Shown: positions 1-10,603, counted from the first letter of the stretch. The stretch: DNA of 64,000 bases from Rickettsiella massiliensis 20B (GCF_000257395.1 NZ_AJGC01000001.1:682001-746000), one strand, 5' to 3'. The notes: a model not told the origin generated them from the letters alone. A program made the numbers and translations.

Positions 1-1
1 T

Positions 2-297
2 TATTTATTACACGGCGGGGTCCGCGCTGAAGATCTCTATTTAGATCAATCACTCCAAACCCTCTCTTCTCGTTACACACATTTTTTTATCAGACCTGCA
101 CACTCAAACCCAGTAACCAGTACGCCAATTTAACCCTGGATGCTTTATTATTGGCGCAGTTAAACGGGATTGAATCGAACGCACGAGTATTTATTTGTGG
201 TCCAGAAGAAACCACGCGCCGCCTTAAAATAAAAGCTTTTTTAGCAGGCGTTCTGTCCTCCTCGCTTTACAGTGATGCGTTTGTGTATGCAAACTAA
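2..297 (+). pseudogene. Ferredoxin-reductase-type oxidoreductase, C-terminal NAD-binding part (5'-truncated by window edge, frameshifted)
   Basis: The gene enters from the left edge and only its end is visible. Frame 2 reads YLLHGGVRAEDLYLDQSLQ and stops at 131. A second frame, overlapping from about 112, continues with LTLDALLLAQLNG, then VFICGPEETTRRLK, and stops at 295-297. An 'aromatic-x-GGVR...EDLY' segment followed by a 'CGP-E' motif is typical of the NAD(P)-binding domain of ferredoxin/flavodoxin reductase-like flavoproteins, where the CGP segment binds the nicotinamide. The two frames must be joined by an indel between about 88 and 115; the T-run near 82-88 is a candidate site. Exact substrate and electron acceptor cannot be told. 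A hairpin follows at 314-337. Confidence 0.5.
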
Positions 298-313
298 ACA
301 CCTGTTATTAAGT

Positions 314-337
314 GATCCTCCTCCCTAGAGGAGGATC
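314..337. terminator. Perfect 10-bp hairpin between the reductase and trpS
   Basis: GATCCTCCTC (314-323) and GAGGAGGATC (328-337) are exact inverted repeats around a 4-base loop. It lies 17 bases after the reductase stop. There is no clear U-run, so it may be a weak terminator or an RNA-stabilising hairpin. Confidence 0.4.
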
Positions 338-355
338 TCGATATACGCTATATGG

Positions 356-361
356 TATAAT
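356..361 (+). promoter_or_regulatory. Candidate -10 box for trpS
   Basis: TATAAT lies 43 bases before the trpS start. No good -35 match is seen at the usual distance, so this is a plausible but unproven sigma-70 promoter. Confidence 0.35.
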
Positions 362-403
362 GGAGAGCTTGTATTTTTATCTATATGCGCTGGAAATCAC
401 TTT

Positions 404-1514
404 ATGACGACTCACACAAAAAAAACGACTCTTATCCGGTGATACACCGACCGGAAAACTCCATTTAGGTCATTGGGTGGGTTGTTTACAATCACGGGTC
501 GCTCTCCAAGAAACCTATGATAGTTTTTTCTTAATTGCTAACGTACATGCTTTTACCACGTTAGCGAAACATCCGGAGCAAATCCGCCAAAATACGTTAG
601 AACTAGCGTTTGATTATCTGGGTGCCGGGGTTGATCCACAAAAAAGCACCCTCTTTCTCCAGTCCGAAATTCCAGCGATTGCAGAGTTAACCTGGTTTTT
701 TAGTATGTTGCTTTCTTTTCCACGGGTGATGCGTAATCCGACTTTAAAAGAAGAAATTGTCAATAAAAAACTCGGGGAAAATTATCCCTTTGGCTTTCTA
801 CTGTACCCTGTTGGTCAAATTGCAGACATTTTAGCATTTCGACCGGAATTGGTTCCTGTGGGGGAAGATCAAATCGCTCATCTTGAAATGGCACGTGAGT
901 GCGCACGGCGTTTTAATCAACTTTATTGTGGCGTCGATCCACATACTGCGGATCACGAAGCACAACAACAAGGTGGCCTTTTTCCGATTATTGAGGCGCA
1001 TCTAAGCCCAGTAAAACGGTTAGTCGGTTTAGGTGGGCCCAATGCGGAAGGTGTTTTCCCCAAAATGAGTAAATCATTGAACAATGCTATCTATCTAAGT
1101 GATGAAAATGAAGTGATTAAAAGTAAAGTCATGAGCATGTATACTGATCCAAAACGCCTTCGTGCGATCGATCCTGGCTCAACCGAAAATAATCCTTTAT
1201 GGATTTTCCATGATGCGTTTAATGACGATCACGTTTGGGTAGAAGAAGCAAAAGAAAAATACCGTCATGGCCAAATTAAAGATGTGGAATGCAAACAGCG
1301 TTTAACTGAAATCCTTGTTTCACTCATCACACCGCTTCGTGAGCGTCGTAAGTTATTTGCAAACGATCCAGGCGCGGTGTTAACACTGTTAAAAGAAGGT
1401 TCCGAGCGCGCCAACATCGTTGCTGAAGAAACGTTGATCAAAGCAAAAGAGGTAATGCAGCAAGGCTATTTTACACGTCATCTGCACCTTGATTCGATCA
1501 TCACTCCGCCATAA
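404..1514 (+). CDS. trpS: Tryptophan--tRNA ligase (one frameshift near the start)
   Basis: Cytosolic class I aminoacyl-tRNA synthetase that charges tRNA-Trp. ATG at 404 opens MTTHTKKTTLIR and stops within 13 codons. The next frame resumes at once with SGDTPTGKLHLGHWVG, which contains the HIGH-like HLGH signature, and runs to 1514. The second class I signature is KMSKSLNNA near 1063. The indel lies at about 428-436. The full length of about 370 residues fits the longer TrpS subfamily. A translation from the GTG at 477 would miss the ATP-binding signature, so that start is wrong. The gene converges on pssA with 22 bases between stops. An essential enzyme broken by a single indel suggests a sequence error. 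Confidence 0.9.
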
Positions 1515-1536
1515 ATTTAGACACTGCAGCGTTATC

Positions 1537-2404
1537 TTATTCTTTTGGATGATCAATGGATTCATCTTGAGGGGACGGCGATTTTTTATGTCCCACAGTA
1601 CGTTTTGTGCGCAAGCGCCAAAGCGCTAAAATGGGTCCTGAAAGCCCATAACCAAAAAAAGAAAAATAAAACTTTAGGCGGGTCGAGTGCAATACCGATA
1701 AAGGCTAACACAACACATAAAATCGCAACAAAAGGCACACGTCCTTTCAAATCAATCTCTTTGAAAGAATGATAACGTAAATTACTCACCATCAACACCG
1801 CCGTACAAATCGCTAAAATAGCAGTTGCCAAACTGACGGTATTCGGTGAAATTTCAGAATCGACACACAACCAAACCAAAGCCGCTAAAACTCCGGCCCC
1901 CGCTGGAATAGGGAAACCCTGAAAATAGCGCTTATCCGCATTGATTTGCGTGTTAAAACGCGCCAAACGCAAAGCCCCCGCCGCCGCAAACGCAAACGCC
2001 GCTAACCAGCCCAGTTTCCCTAAACCTTCGAGTGCCCAACTATAAACAACTAAAGCCGGCGCAACACCAAACGATACCATATCAGAAAGACTATCTAATT
2101 CGGCACCAAACGCACTTTGCGTATTGGTCATCCGTGCCACACGGCCATCAAAAAAATCCATCACCATCGCCACAAAAATCGCGGCGGCAGCCGTACTAAA
2201 AAAACCTTCCATCGCCGCCACAATGGCATAAAATCCAGCAAACAAACCCGCAATGGTAAATAAATTAGGCAATAAATAAATTCCACGCCGACGCCGGTAA
2301 GCCGGATAGCTCCCTGCTTCTCCTAAGTGAGTGGGTATTTCTTCAGAGGCTTGCTCATGTTGAGTCGATGTTTCCTCTGTATCAAACCATTTTTTTTCAT
2401 TCAT
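1537..2404 (-). CDS. pssA: CDP-diacylglycerol--serine O-phosphatidyltransferase
   Basis: Integral membrane enzyme making phosphatidylserine from CDP-diacylglycerol and serine, the step before Psd (7468-8313). The CDP-alcohol phosphotransferase signature is seen as DGRVARMTN then GAELDSLSD. Several hydrophobic helices follow. Read as is, the frame ends at 1586 with an unlikely tail. Shifting one base at the T-rich run on the coding strand (about 1654-1669) restores the family end [12 protein letters not shown] and a polar tail, stopping at 1537-1539. I take this longer version as the real gene. Its ATG overlaps the mutS stop (ATGA), so the two are probably co-transcribed with mutS first. Confidence 0.88.
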
Positions 2405-4994
2405 ACAGTCATCACTTTTTGTAAAGATTTTAAGTGGTAAAGCAATTCTAAGGCCGATTTGGGCGTCAATGTATCCAGATCCGTTTCCGCCAACAATTTA
2501 AGCACTGGATCGACTGGTTGAGAAGCAATATCTAACGATTGCGGTTCCAGGGTTGTCTTTTTATGAGCGCGTTTTTCCAAGCGACGCAATGCGTGTTTCG
2601 CCCGTTCAATCACAGGTTTGGGTACACCCGCTAATTGCGCCACTTCAATTCCATAGCTCTGACTCGCCGGTCCTTCGTGAACGGTATACAAAAACACAAT
2701 TCTTTCATCGTGTTCTACTGCGGTCAAATGGCTATTGGCAATACCTTCCTCGGTATTAGCTAATTCAGTGAGTTCAAAATAGTGCGTCGCAAACAAAGTA
2801 TACGCTTTAACAGTTCTCAGTAAATATTCCGCGCACGCAAACGCTAACGCCAAGCCATCAAAGGTACTCGTGCCACGCCCCACCTCATCCATAATCACTA
2901 AACTTTGTGCGGTCGCATTATGTAGAATAGCCGCTGTTTCCGTCATTTCCACCATGAAGGTCGAACGTCCACCCGCTAAATCATCCGCCGCACCAATTCG
3001 GGTGAAAATACGATCAATCGGACCAATCATTGCACGGCGCGCGGGTACAAAGCTCCCAACGTGCGCTAACAAACAAATCAGTGCCGTTTGCCGCATATAC
3101 GTTGATTTTCCACCCATATTTGGTCCAGTGAGAATCAATAAACGTCGTTGCGGCGCCAAATGGGTATCATTCGCGACAAAAGGTGTGTCTAATACCTGCT
3201 CAACCACCAAATGTCGCCCGCCTTCAATGTGAATCCCTGGCTCGTTGCTTAATTCCGGACACACTAAATTCAAATTTGTCGCACGTTCTGCAAGGCATGC
3301 CAACACATCCAGCTGCGCTAAAGCGCGTGTCGTTTGTTGTAAGCCGGTCAAATACGTACGTAATTGACCCAATAATTCATCATATAATTTTTTTTCTAAG
3401 CTTAATGCTTTGGATCGTGCACTGAGTGCTTTATCTTCAAACGCTTTTAACTCGGGCGTAACAAATCGCTCTGCATTGGTCAGCGTTTGCCGGCGCACAT
3501 AATCACTGGGCGCTTGTTTTGCTTGTCCACGACTGATTTCAATATGGTAACCGTGCACACGATTAAAACCGACTTTCAGTGTACTAATTCCTGTACGAGC
3601 TCGTTCACGCTGTTCAAGATCGAGCAAGTATTGACTCGCATCTTCACTCAAGGCCCTCAGTTCATCCAATTCAGGATGATATCCTTTGGCAATCACACCA
3701 CCCTCTCGCAAAGCCAGCGGTGGATTATCCGCTAATGCACGGCGCAACAAAACATGTAGTTCCGGAAATAACTGAATCCCCTGGTAAATTTGTGATAATA
3801 AAGTATCCACTTGCGCTGTTTCGGCAACCAACCTCATTCGTTGTTGATGAATGTTTGGTAACTCGGCGACCGCGGTCCGCAACGCAAGTAAATCACGCGG
3901 TCGTGCTGTTTTTAACGCCACGCGTGTGACAATCCGTTCTAAATCACCAATTGGTTTTAAAGCATGATGTAACTCATTAAATAGCGGGACAGAATGTATT
4001 TGTTGAATCGCCTTCTGACGTGCCCGAATCAAAGCCGATGATCGTTAAAGGCTGATGAAGCCAACGTTGTAATAACCGCCCACCCATCGGAGTGGCGGTT
4101 TTATCCAACAAAGCGCCTAACGTATTGGCTTTTTCACCCTGTAAATTAACGGTTAACTCTAAGTTACGGCGGGTCATGGCATCGAGAATCACACTTTCTT
4201 CACGACGTTCCACTTGTAGCGGCTGAATATGGACTAAATCACTTTGCTGAGTTTCTTTGGCATAATTGAGTAGACAACCAGCCGCTCGAATCGCTAAAGG
4301 AACGTCTTGACAACCAAAACCACTCAAATCACGACATTTATTGCTGTGTTAAAATATGAGTCGCGACCGTTCGTTCAAATTCCCAGCTCGGGCGACGACG
4401 CAAAATTTTGTTTTCACTGAATAAGCTAGGATTCAGATTGAGCGTTTCATCGATCAGTAATTCGCTCGGAGTTAAACGGGCTAATTCACTGATGACGGCT
4501 TCTTCACCACTGACCTGCAAAAGACAAAGTCGGCCACTGCTCATTTCAAAATGAGCAATACCAAAGTGAAGCCCTTCTTGAACCAAAGCCGCCAATAAAT
4601 TAGTCTGTTTCGCTTCTAAAAGCGCTTCGTCACTTAACGTTCCCGAGGTAATAATGCGCGTGACGCGACGTTCCATGGGTCCTTTACTTAAATTGGCTTC
4701 GCCTATCTGCTCACAAATGACAACTGATTCACCCTGTTTAACGAGTTTAGCGATATAACTTTCTGCACTATGAAAGGGCACCCCCGCCATCGGAATCGCT
4801 TGCCCACCGGATCGCCCGCGTTTGGTCAGCGTAATGTCGAGTAATTGCGCTGCTTTGATTGCATCATCAAAGAAAAGCTCATAGAAATCACCCATCCGAT
4901 AAAACAAAAGTTTATCGACACATTTCCTTTTTATTTCGAGATACTGACGTATCATTGGGGTATGTTGTGAATCGTCCAGCGTTGTTGTATTCAT
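2401..4994 (-). CDS. mutS: DNA mismatch repair protein MutS (two frameshifts)
   Basis: MutS dimers recognise mismatches and small loops and use ATP to recruit MutL. Three consecutive pieces cover the family in order. 4994-4338 holds the N-terminal mismatch-binding domain with the GDFYELF motif (the Phe/Glu mismatch probe). 4327-3977 holds the connector/core with [15 protein letters not shown]. 4032-2401 holds the clamp and ATPase, with Walker [10 protein letters not shown] and the later [12 protein letters not shown] and FATHYFEL motifs. The summed length of about 860 residues is normal. The breaks are near 4330 and 4030-4045. If the breaks were real the cell would be a mutator, but the broken pieces are otherwise perfectly conserved, which favours sequence errors. 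Confidence 0.92.
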
Positions 4995-5061
4995 AATCTT
5001 TTAGTGTACCGAATCCGAAAATGTAATCCTAGCTGCTTGATCAACAAAGCAGTTAAATGAC

Positions 5062-5490
5062 TTAATCTACGCGTTCCATACTCATTTTTTCGGAGATAGG
5101 CCTCGGGAAACTGACCCATTCATCGTCTTGAATCGTAAAATACGCGCGCTGAAGATTTTTTAGAGGTGGATGTTTTGTCACACGCAAACTAATATTTATT
5201 TTCTGTTTACTCAAGTTAGATAATAAATCTGTTTTCAAATATTGATATAATTGGTAACTCAACGTTTCCAATAAACAAAAGGTTCTACTTTCGCAAAACG
5301 TTTGGAGCCGCTTGGTTAACGTCGCATAGCAAATTGTTTCTTCAATTTGATCCGAAAAACACGCTGCCGGTGGTTCAATAAACTGAAACTGAATGGCCAC
5401 GAGAACGGTCTGCGGAACAGCACGTTCTGCTTCGGGGACACCTAACTTGACCTCAATTGCCAAGGCTTCAATTGCCAGTTCGTAGTTCAT
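5062..5490 (-). CDS. folB: Dihydroneopterin aldolase (FolB)
   Basis: Cytosolic enzyme of folate synthesis that cleaves 7,8-dihydroneopterin to 6-hydroxymethyl-dihydropterin and glycolaldehyde. The 142-residue frame has the FolB fold pattern: an N-terminal beta strand with LGVPEAERAVPQ (the usual form is G-x-x-E-x-E-R-x-x-x-Q), ETICYATLTKRL in the middle, LLETLSYQLYQYL, and a late strand VTKHPPLKN. It is complete and undamaged. It is transcribed away from the PH-domain gene across a 114-base gap that contains a 12-bp inverted repeat. The CADD gene at 55.7 kb would supply the pABA half of folate. Confidence 0.82.
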   Translation of the reverse strand: MNYELAIEALAIEVKLGVPEAERAVPQTVLVAIQFQFIEPPAACFSDQIEETICYATLTKRLQTFCESRTFCLLETLSYQLYQYLKTDLLSNLSKQKINISLRVTKHPPLKNLQRAYFTIQDDEWVSFPRPISEKMSMERVD

Positions 5491-5545
5491 CAGAGTGATC
5501 GGCGCTCTATTTTTATGTTTAAATACATTACTTTAAACCACATCC

Positions 5546-5585
5546 AGGTTATTTTATGTCATACTCCTCAAAAATAAAATAACCT
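5546..5585. promoter_or_regulatory. 12-bp inverted repeat between divergent folB and PH-domain genes
   Basis: AGGTTATTTTAT (5546-5557) is exactly repeated as its complement ATAAAATAACCT (5574-5585) with a 16-base spacer. It sits between two divergently transcribed genes, just before the AAGGAG ribosome site at 5591. This position suits an operator or a leader hairpin better than a terminator. Confidence 0.4.
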
Positions 5586-5604
5586 TTTCTAAGGAGCGTT
5601 TTTA

Positions 5605-6051
5605 ATGAGTTATATCGACACTACTTTATTAGCTAATGAACGGGTGGTTTATCGTTGCCGGCATCACTGGATTCTATTTTTACAACCCATCTGGATGATG
5701 TTGGTCGGTCTGTTATTCGCCAGCTGGGGTCTCTCCTTGCTTTCGAAAGTGGTTTTATTTATTTCTGCGCTCCAGTGGCTCAATCAAGGCCTAATTTATT
5801 TTACATCGGAATTTGGCATCACCACACAGCGCGTCATCGTTAAGTATGGTTTTATTCGGAGACGTTCTTTTGAAAATGCATTAAGCCGTGTTGAGTCGGT
5901 ACAAGTTGACCAAAGTGTTGTTGGCCGTCTACTTAATTATGGTTCAGTTGTCGTACGAGGAATAGGGGGATCTGCTGAAGTCTTTCATCCTATCCCCCAA
6001 CCACTGTTACTTCGTCAAAAAGTACAAGAACAGATGGAAATCAAAAAATAA
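5605..6051 (+). CDS. Bacterial PH (YdbS-like) domain membrane protein
   Basis: A 148-residue protein with a good ribosome site (AAGGAG, 9 bases before ATG). Residues about 27-60 form a hydrophobic hairpin (two membrane segments). Then comes the bacterial pleckstrin-like pattern YFTSEFGITTQRVIVKYGFIRRRS, here given as two parts: YFTSEFGITTQRV and IVKYGFIRRRS. It continues with SRVESVQVDQSVVGRLLNYG and a GSVVVRGIGG strand. This matches the bPH_2 family: a short membrane-anchored PH fold of unknown physiological role. Intact. Confidence 0.72.
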   Translation: MSYIDTTLLANERVVYRCRHHWILFLQPIWMMLVGLLFASWGLSLLSKVVLFISALQWLNQGLIYFTSEFGITTQRVIVKYGFIRRRSFENALSRVESVQVDQSVVGRLLNYGSVVVRGIGGSAEVFHPIPQPLLLRQKVQEQMEIKK

Positions 6052-6071
6052 TTTAGCGGACTCACTCTTCC

Positions 6072-6854
6072 TTATTTGTAGTTATTCTTCCATTGCCGCA
6101 AATAAGCAAAAATTTCTACAGGGGAAGTGAGTCGACGTCCGTGATGCTTTTCGATGCGATCGGCAATCCTGATTTGTTCACAACGCAAAAACGGATTAAT
6201 TTTTCGTTCATTCTCTAAGGTATTGGGTAGACTGGGTAAATTACTTTGTCTGAATTCACGTACTTTTTCCAAACGTTCTTTTATTTGACTGTTTTCAGGC
6301 TCAATCATTTGCGCAAAATGTAAATTAGCAAGCGTATATTCATGACCACAATAAAGTTGGGTATCACCCGGTAAATGCGCCAGTTTATTCAAAGACGCTA
6401 ACATTTGATCCGCTGTTCCCTCAAACAGTCGTCCACAACCGGCTGAAAATAAGGTATCTCCACAAAACAACATCCCTTCAGCGTAGTACGCAATATGTCC
6501 TAAGGTGTGCCCCGGTGTGGCCAGTACCTTAAAATTTAATGGCCAGCCTTCTATGTGAAACGTATCGCCTTCATCCACAGGTTGAGTAACGCCAAGCACA
6601 GTTTCTTTCGCTGGTCCATAAACAGGCACCGAATACGTTCGCAATAACGCTTTCACCCCATTTGTATGGTCCCAATGATGATGAGTAATCAAAATTGCAT
6701 CCAATGTGTAATGGGTATTTTTCAAAAAAGCGAGCGCCGGCCGTGCCTCACCGGGGTCAACTAAAATACAATGTTTTGTCGCAGAATTAACCAAACACCA
6801 AATATAATTGTCTTTAAAAGCCAAAATGGGCTCAACGCTTACTTGTGTCGACAT
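6072..6854 (-). CDS. gloB: Hydroxyacylglutathione hydrolase (glyoxalase II)
   Basis: Metallo-beta-lactamase-fold enzyme that hydrolyses S-D-lactoylglutathione to lactate and glutathione, the second step of methylglyoxal detoxification. Residues 57-63 are THHHWDH, the binuclear metal site. Downstream are TPGHTLGH (metal His), FCGDTLFSAGCGRLFEG (bridging Asp), and YCGHEYT (last metal His). Length 260 is typical and the gene is undamaged. Its stop is close to that of the convergent PH-domain gene. The start at 6854 follows a GGAGAAACT ribosome site. Confidence 0.93.
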   Translation of the reverse strand: MSTQVSVEPILAFKDNYIWCLVNSATKHCILVDPGEARPALAFLKNTHYTLDAILITHHHWDHTNGVKALLRTYSVPVYGPAKETVLGVTQPVDEGDTFHIEGWPLNFKVLATPGHTLGHIAYYAEGMLFCGDTLFSAGCGRLFEGTADQMLASLNKLAHLPGDTQLYCGHEYTLANLHFAQMIEPENSQIKERLEKVREFRQSNLPSLPNTLENERKINPFLRCEQIRIADRIEKHHGRRLTSPVEIFAYLRQWKNNYK

Positions 6855-6934
6855 AGTTTCTCCACTAATTTAATTCTTTTATTCTTACTTGTATCCTTTT
6901 CCGATTTACTTGTCTATTTTAGCCTTAAAAGTAC

Positions 6935-7429
6935 TTATTCACGCAAGCGTCTTTCTTCTGCTTCTTGGCAACGCCGTTCACGACGACGCCCGGCTTCAGC
7001 AAAACGTCGCTTTTCCGCATCGGTTTCTGGCATTACCGCCGGTACGGGGGTTTTACTCCCTGTTTGATCAATCGCCACAAACGTAAAATACGCCGAAACC
7101 ATATGACGTTTCTCTCCGGTACGATAATCTTCGGCCAACACCCGGACGCCAACTTCCATCGACGTTTTCCAACTACGGTTCATTGAAGCTTGAAAAATTA
7201 AAATATCGCCGCGTTTTGCCGGCTGGAGAAAGTGCATCGCATCGACCGATGCGGTGACACACGCACGGCCAGAATGTCGCTCTGCGACCACTGAAGCGAC
7301 ACGATCTAATATGGCCATAATCAGTCCACCAAAAACAGTTTCCGTTGAATTTAAATCGTTTGGAAACACTTTATAAGTGTGATCATGGATTGCCGAAGCA
7401 GAAACTGTTTTCGCAGAGACCGTCATCAT
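6935..7429 (-). CDS. Acyl-CoA thioesterase, hotdog fold (YciA/BFIT type)
   Basis: Predicted to hydrolyse acyl-CoA to free fatty acid and CoA. The hotdog signature is clear: N-x-x-x-TVFGGLIMAILDRVAS (active-site Asp region), then VTASVDAMHFLQPAKRGD and VGVRVLAED. The 164 residues end in an unusual arginine/glutamate-rich tail (RRRERRCQEAEERR), absent from short YciA. The tail probably forms a charged helix. Intact and on the same strand as psd and gloB. Confidence 0.82.
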   Translation of the reverse strand: MMTVSAKTVSASAIHDHTYKVFPNDLNSTETVFGGLIMAILDRVASVVAERHSGRACVTASVDAMHFLQPAKRGDILIFQASMNRSWKTSMEVGVRVLAEDYRTGEKRHMVSAYFTFVAIDQTGSKTPVPAVMPETDAEKRRFAEAGRRRERRCQEAEERRLRE

Positions 7430-7467
7430 TGGTATTCAATTAAGTAAATGAACGGATGATTATAACC

Positions 7468-8313
7468 CTATTCGGCGCACTCTCCTATGCACTCACCAAA
7501 TTGCACTTTTTTTTGTCGCTGCATGGATGCTACCCAATGTAGCGGCCAAGTGGGTGAAAATAAAAGAATCACGGTCGATCCCAGTTCAAAATGACCTAAC
7601 TCCGCACCTTTGGCCAGCACAATATGTTGATTAGGATAAGTCCAATGCTGAATTTGGCGTTTACCTGCCGGCGTAATCTGCCCAGCCCAGACGGTAGTAA
7701 TACTTGCGACCAGCATCGCTCCCACTAGGATAACCGCCAGTGGCCCCCATTGTGTTTCAAAAAGCGTAATCACCCGTTCATTCCGAACAAATAAATTGGG
7801 TAATGTTGCCGCCGTGTGCGTATTCACTGAAAAAAGCTCACCTGGCACATGCCACATCGCTTGTAGTGTCGCCGCACAAGGACTATGAACACGATGATAA
7901 TCACGTGGCGCTAAATAAAACGTCGCAAACTTGCCATCACGAAAATGGGTCGCTAACTCTGCAGAACCACCCAGTAACGCGGGTAATTCATAGTGTTTAT
8001 TTTTAGCCTGCAGCAAGATATTCTGCTTCAAATCACCAAATTCACTGACACAACCATCTACCGGTGAAACAATTGCCCCGGGCGCAGAAGCGATGGGTCT
8101 TTTTTCCGGTTTAAGCGCTCGTGTAAAAAACTCGTTAAAATTACGATAATCCGTCACGTTTTCTTTGACGGCTAAACGCATATCCACTTGATAACGTCGA
8201 ATAAAATCACGAATCAGCCAATTTTTGAGCCATGGCTGTTGACAACGCGCCATAAATCCCGCAAATCGTGACAATGCATGCTGTGGAAGCCAAGATTGAA
8301 ACGCAGTTCGCAC
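7468..8313 (-). CDS. psd: Phosphatidylserine decarboxylase proenzyme
   Basis: Membrane-bound pyruvoyl enzyme that makes phosphatidylethanolamine from the product of PssA. The proenzyme cleaves itself at the conserved LGST sequence, here Gly245-Ser246 (ELGSTVILLFSP), turning the serine into the pyruvoyl group. The catalytic triad partners are Asp86 (SPVDG) and His143 (HRVHSP). Length 281 is normal. The start is a GTG at 8313 with a weak ribosome site. Intact; lies upstream of the thioesterase on the same strand. Confidence 0.93.
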   Translation of the reverse strand: MRTAFQSWLPQHALSRFAGFMARCQQPWLKNWLIRDFIRRYQVDMRLAVKENVTDYRNFNEFFTRALKPEKRPIASAPGAIVSPVDGCVSEFGDLKQNILLQAKNKHYELPALLGGSAELATHFRDGKFATFYLAPRDYHRVHSPCAATLQAMWHVPGELFSVNTHTAATLPNLFVRNERVITLFETQWGPLAVILVGAMLVASITTVWAGQITPAGKRQIQHWTYPNQHIVLAKGAELGHFELGSTVILLFSPTWPLHWVASMQRQKKVQFGECIGECAE

Positions 8314-8507
8314 ATTTTCACCTTCATTGTTAATGGAATTGACTTTTTTCGATGAGCCATTCTGGGTACATGCTCACTTCTTGTGAGAGCATGGGTCGAA
8401 ACACCTTCTCACAGAAAAGGCACAGCATACGCTATTTTTTTTGCAGATGCCTACTAACAACAAACGGTTCGTGGAAAATAAATCGTAACGAATCGCTCTA
8501 TGGCAGG
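8314..8507. other. Intergenic region between E2 and psd with a small hairpin
   Basis: About 190 bases without a gene. CATGCTC (8369-8375) and GAGCATG (8387-8393) can form a stem, a possible terminator for the E1/E2 cluster, but without a clear U-run. Confidence 0.3.
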
Positions 8508-9657
8508 TTAAGACTGTAAATCTAAGATCAAGGCAGAAAGAAAGCGCGCCGCCTCACCTCCGGTAATCACGCGATGATCAACGGTTAGCGATAAAGGTAA
8601 TTTACGATGTGCTTGAGGTTGGCCCTGAACAAGCACCACTTCTTCATAAATACGTCCCGCCGCCAAAATAGCGACCATTGGTGGCAAGATAATCGGCGTC
8701 GCATAACGACCTGCAAACATGCCAATATTCGATAAAATAAAGGTGGCACCTTTCAATTCTTCCGCTGCCAAACCCCGCATTTTAATATTCAGTTTAAACT
8801 GTTCAATTTGCTGACGTAATTGACTCGGTGTTTTTTGTTGAATATTTTTTAGGACCGGTACAAATAAACCCTCGGAACTATCCATCGCAATCCCTAAGTT
8901 AATTTGAGTATGTTGTTGTAACGTCTTTGTCTGACTATCTAGCCAGGCATTTAAACGCGGTTCCCGTTGACACGCCACACTAATTGCTCGAATTAAACGC
9001 AGGGTCACGTCGGTTTTTGATGGCCACACTTGTATATCGGCATCATCCATCAACGTAACCGGAGCAATACTCTGATGCGCTTGCTGCATGGCGTGCGCCA
9101 TGGCGCGTCGTACTCCGTGTAAAGCGGTTCCTTGCACAACTTTTTTTTCGAGCGTTAAGGCATCCGCCGACGCTCCTTTTTTTGTCTTTAAGCATGCGGC
9201 GTTTTCAACGTCTTGCACCGTAATTTGTCCGGCCGGTCCAGTCCCCGGACAATTTTGTAAAGAAACCCCTAATTTTTTCGCTAAAGCATAAAGAGAAGGC
9301 GTCGCTTTCGTAAAAGGAGGGACAAGAAATGAAGGATCCGTTTGCACGCCCGCGGCGGCTTCTTCTAAAATTTGTGAATGACTCTTTAATTGTCCGACTA
9401 ACGGCACCATAGAAGAAACGGGACTTGTTATTGGCGTAGAATCGTTACTTTCTTCAATGTCAAGCAGCGGTTGACCCGTTTTAATCCTCTCGCCGGGTTG
9501 AACTAAATGGCGCAGGAATGTCAACCACCGCTTTAGCCGTTTCAATTGCTACCATGGGTTGATCCCGTTCAATCCAGTCATTTTGTTGAACATGCCAGCT
9601 TTGAATTTCCGCTTCTGGCAAGCCTTCACCTAAATCGGGTAAACAAAATTGAGTCAT
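8508..9657 (-). CDS. 2-oxoacid dehydrogenase complex E2 (dihydrolipoamide acyltransferase), broken in the lipoyl domain
   Basis: E2 core of a pyruvate or branched-chain 2-oxoacid dehydrogenase. ATG at 9657 opens MTQFCLPDLGEGLPEAEI and the lipoyl-lysine motif ETAKA, then stops. The next frame resumes at LVQPGERIKTGQPLL, the end of the same lipoyl domain. About seven codons between VVDIPAPF and LVQPGE are missing, so this is a small deletion plus frameshift near 9550. The peripheral subunit-binding domain (ALAKKLGVSLQNCPGTGPAGQI) and the catalytic domain follow, ending in LTVDHRVITGGEAARF with the active-site His. ATG overlaps the E1-beta stop. Confidence 0.85.
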
Positions 9658-10603
9658 ACCAATTCCAAAATTTGATCAATTGCATTGAGAATACGAGGGA
9701 CACTCGGAAGATAATCGTTTTCCAATTGTGCATACGGTACCGTCACATCGTAACCGGTGACACGTTGAATCGGTGCTTTCAATAAAGGAAACGCTTTTTC
9801 ATAAATTTGCGCCGCCACTTCAGCACCGACTCCACAAAAACGGGCCGCTTCGTGGACGATGACGCAACGCCCAGTTTTACGTACCGAATGCACGATGGTT
9901 TGGATATCGAATGGTTTGAGTGTAGCGAGATCAATCACTTCGGCGCTTAAACCCTTTTGATGAAGCGATTCGGCTGCAGCGAGGGTTTCTTGAAGCATCG
10001 CTCACGTAACAAAAACGCTTTATCTAAGGGTAAAGCCTCTCCCTCATCGGCTACCCGTTGTTTATGAAGTCGATAAATACGCGTTGGCTCTAAAAAAATA
10101 ACCGGATCGGGATCACGAATCGCCGCCAACAAGAGACCATAGGCACGTGCCGGTGAAGAAGGAATCACGACCCGTAATCCAGGAATATGACAAAAAAGCG
10201 CTTCGGTACTTTCAGAGTGATGTTCTGGGGCATGTATGCCGGCGCCATAAGGCATCCGAAAAACGAGCGGGCAATGCAAACGACCTCGTGTGCGATTCCG
10301 TAAACGTGCCGCGTGATTAATAATTTGATCCAATGCTGGATAACTAAATCCCATAAATTGAAATTCAGCCACGGGTTTAAGCCCTTGCGTCGCCATACCA
10401 ATCGCCACGCCGGCGATCATCGATTCGGCAAGTGGCGTATCTAAGACGCGATCGGCACCAAATTGTTTATATAAACCGGCGGTTGCTCGAAAAACACCAC
10501 CATTCATTCCAATATCTTCGCCTAATAACACCACTTGGTTATCTTTCTGCATTTCATAACGTAACGCTTGAGTAAGCGCTTCGATTAATGTCACTTCATT
10601 CAT
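9654..10603 (-). CDS. 2-oxoacid dehydrogenase E1 beta subunit (fused upstream to E1 alpha; small internal deletion)
   Basis: Beta half of the thiamine-diphosphate decarboxylase. It begins MNEVTLIEALTQALRYEM at 10603 and shows VVLLGEDIGMNGGVFRAT, DTPLAESMIAGVAIGMA, EFQFMGFSYPALDQI and FRMPYGAG, all family signatures. Near 10000 the frame breaks: KAFLLRE is followed in another frame by MLQETLAAAESLHQKG, so about ten codons normally reading like 'G-x-D-V-T-L-I-x-W-G' are lost. The C-terminal domain then runs to 9654. No stop separates it from E1 alpha upstream. Confidence 0.85.

Noticed and set aside
1545-1772. 75-codon plus-strand frame after trpS
   Set aside because: It is the antisense shadow of the restored pssA C-terminus.
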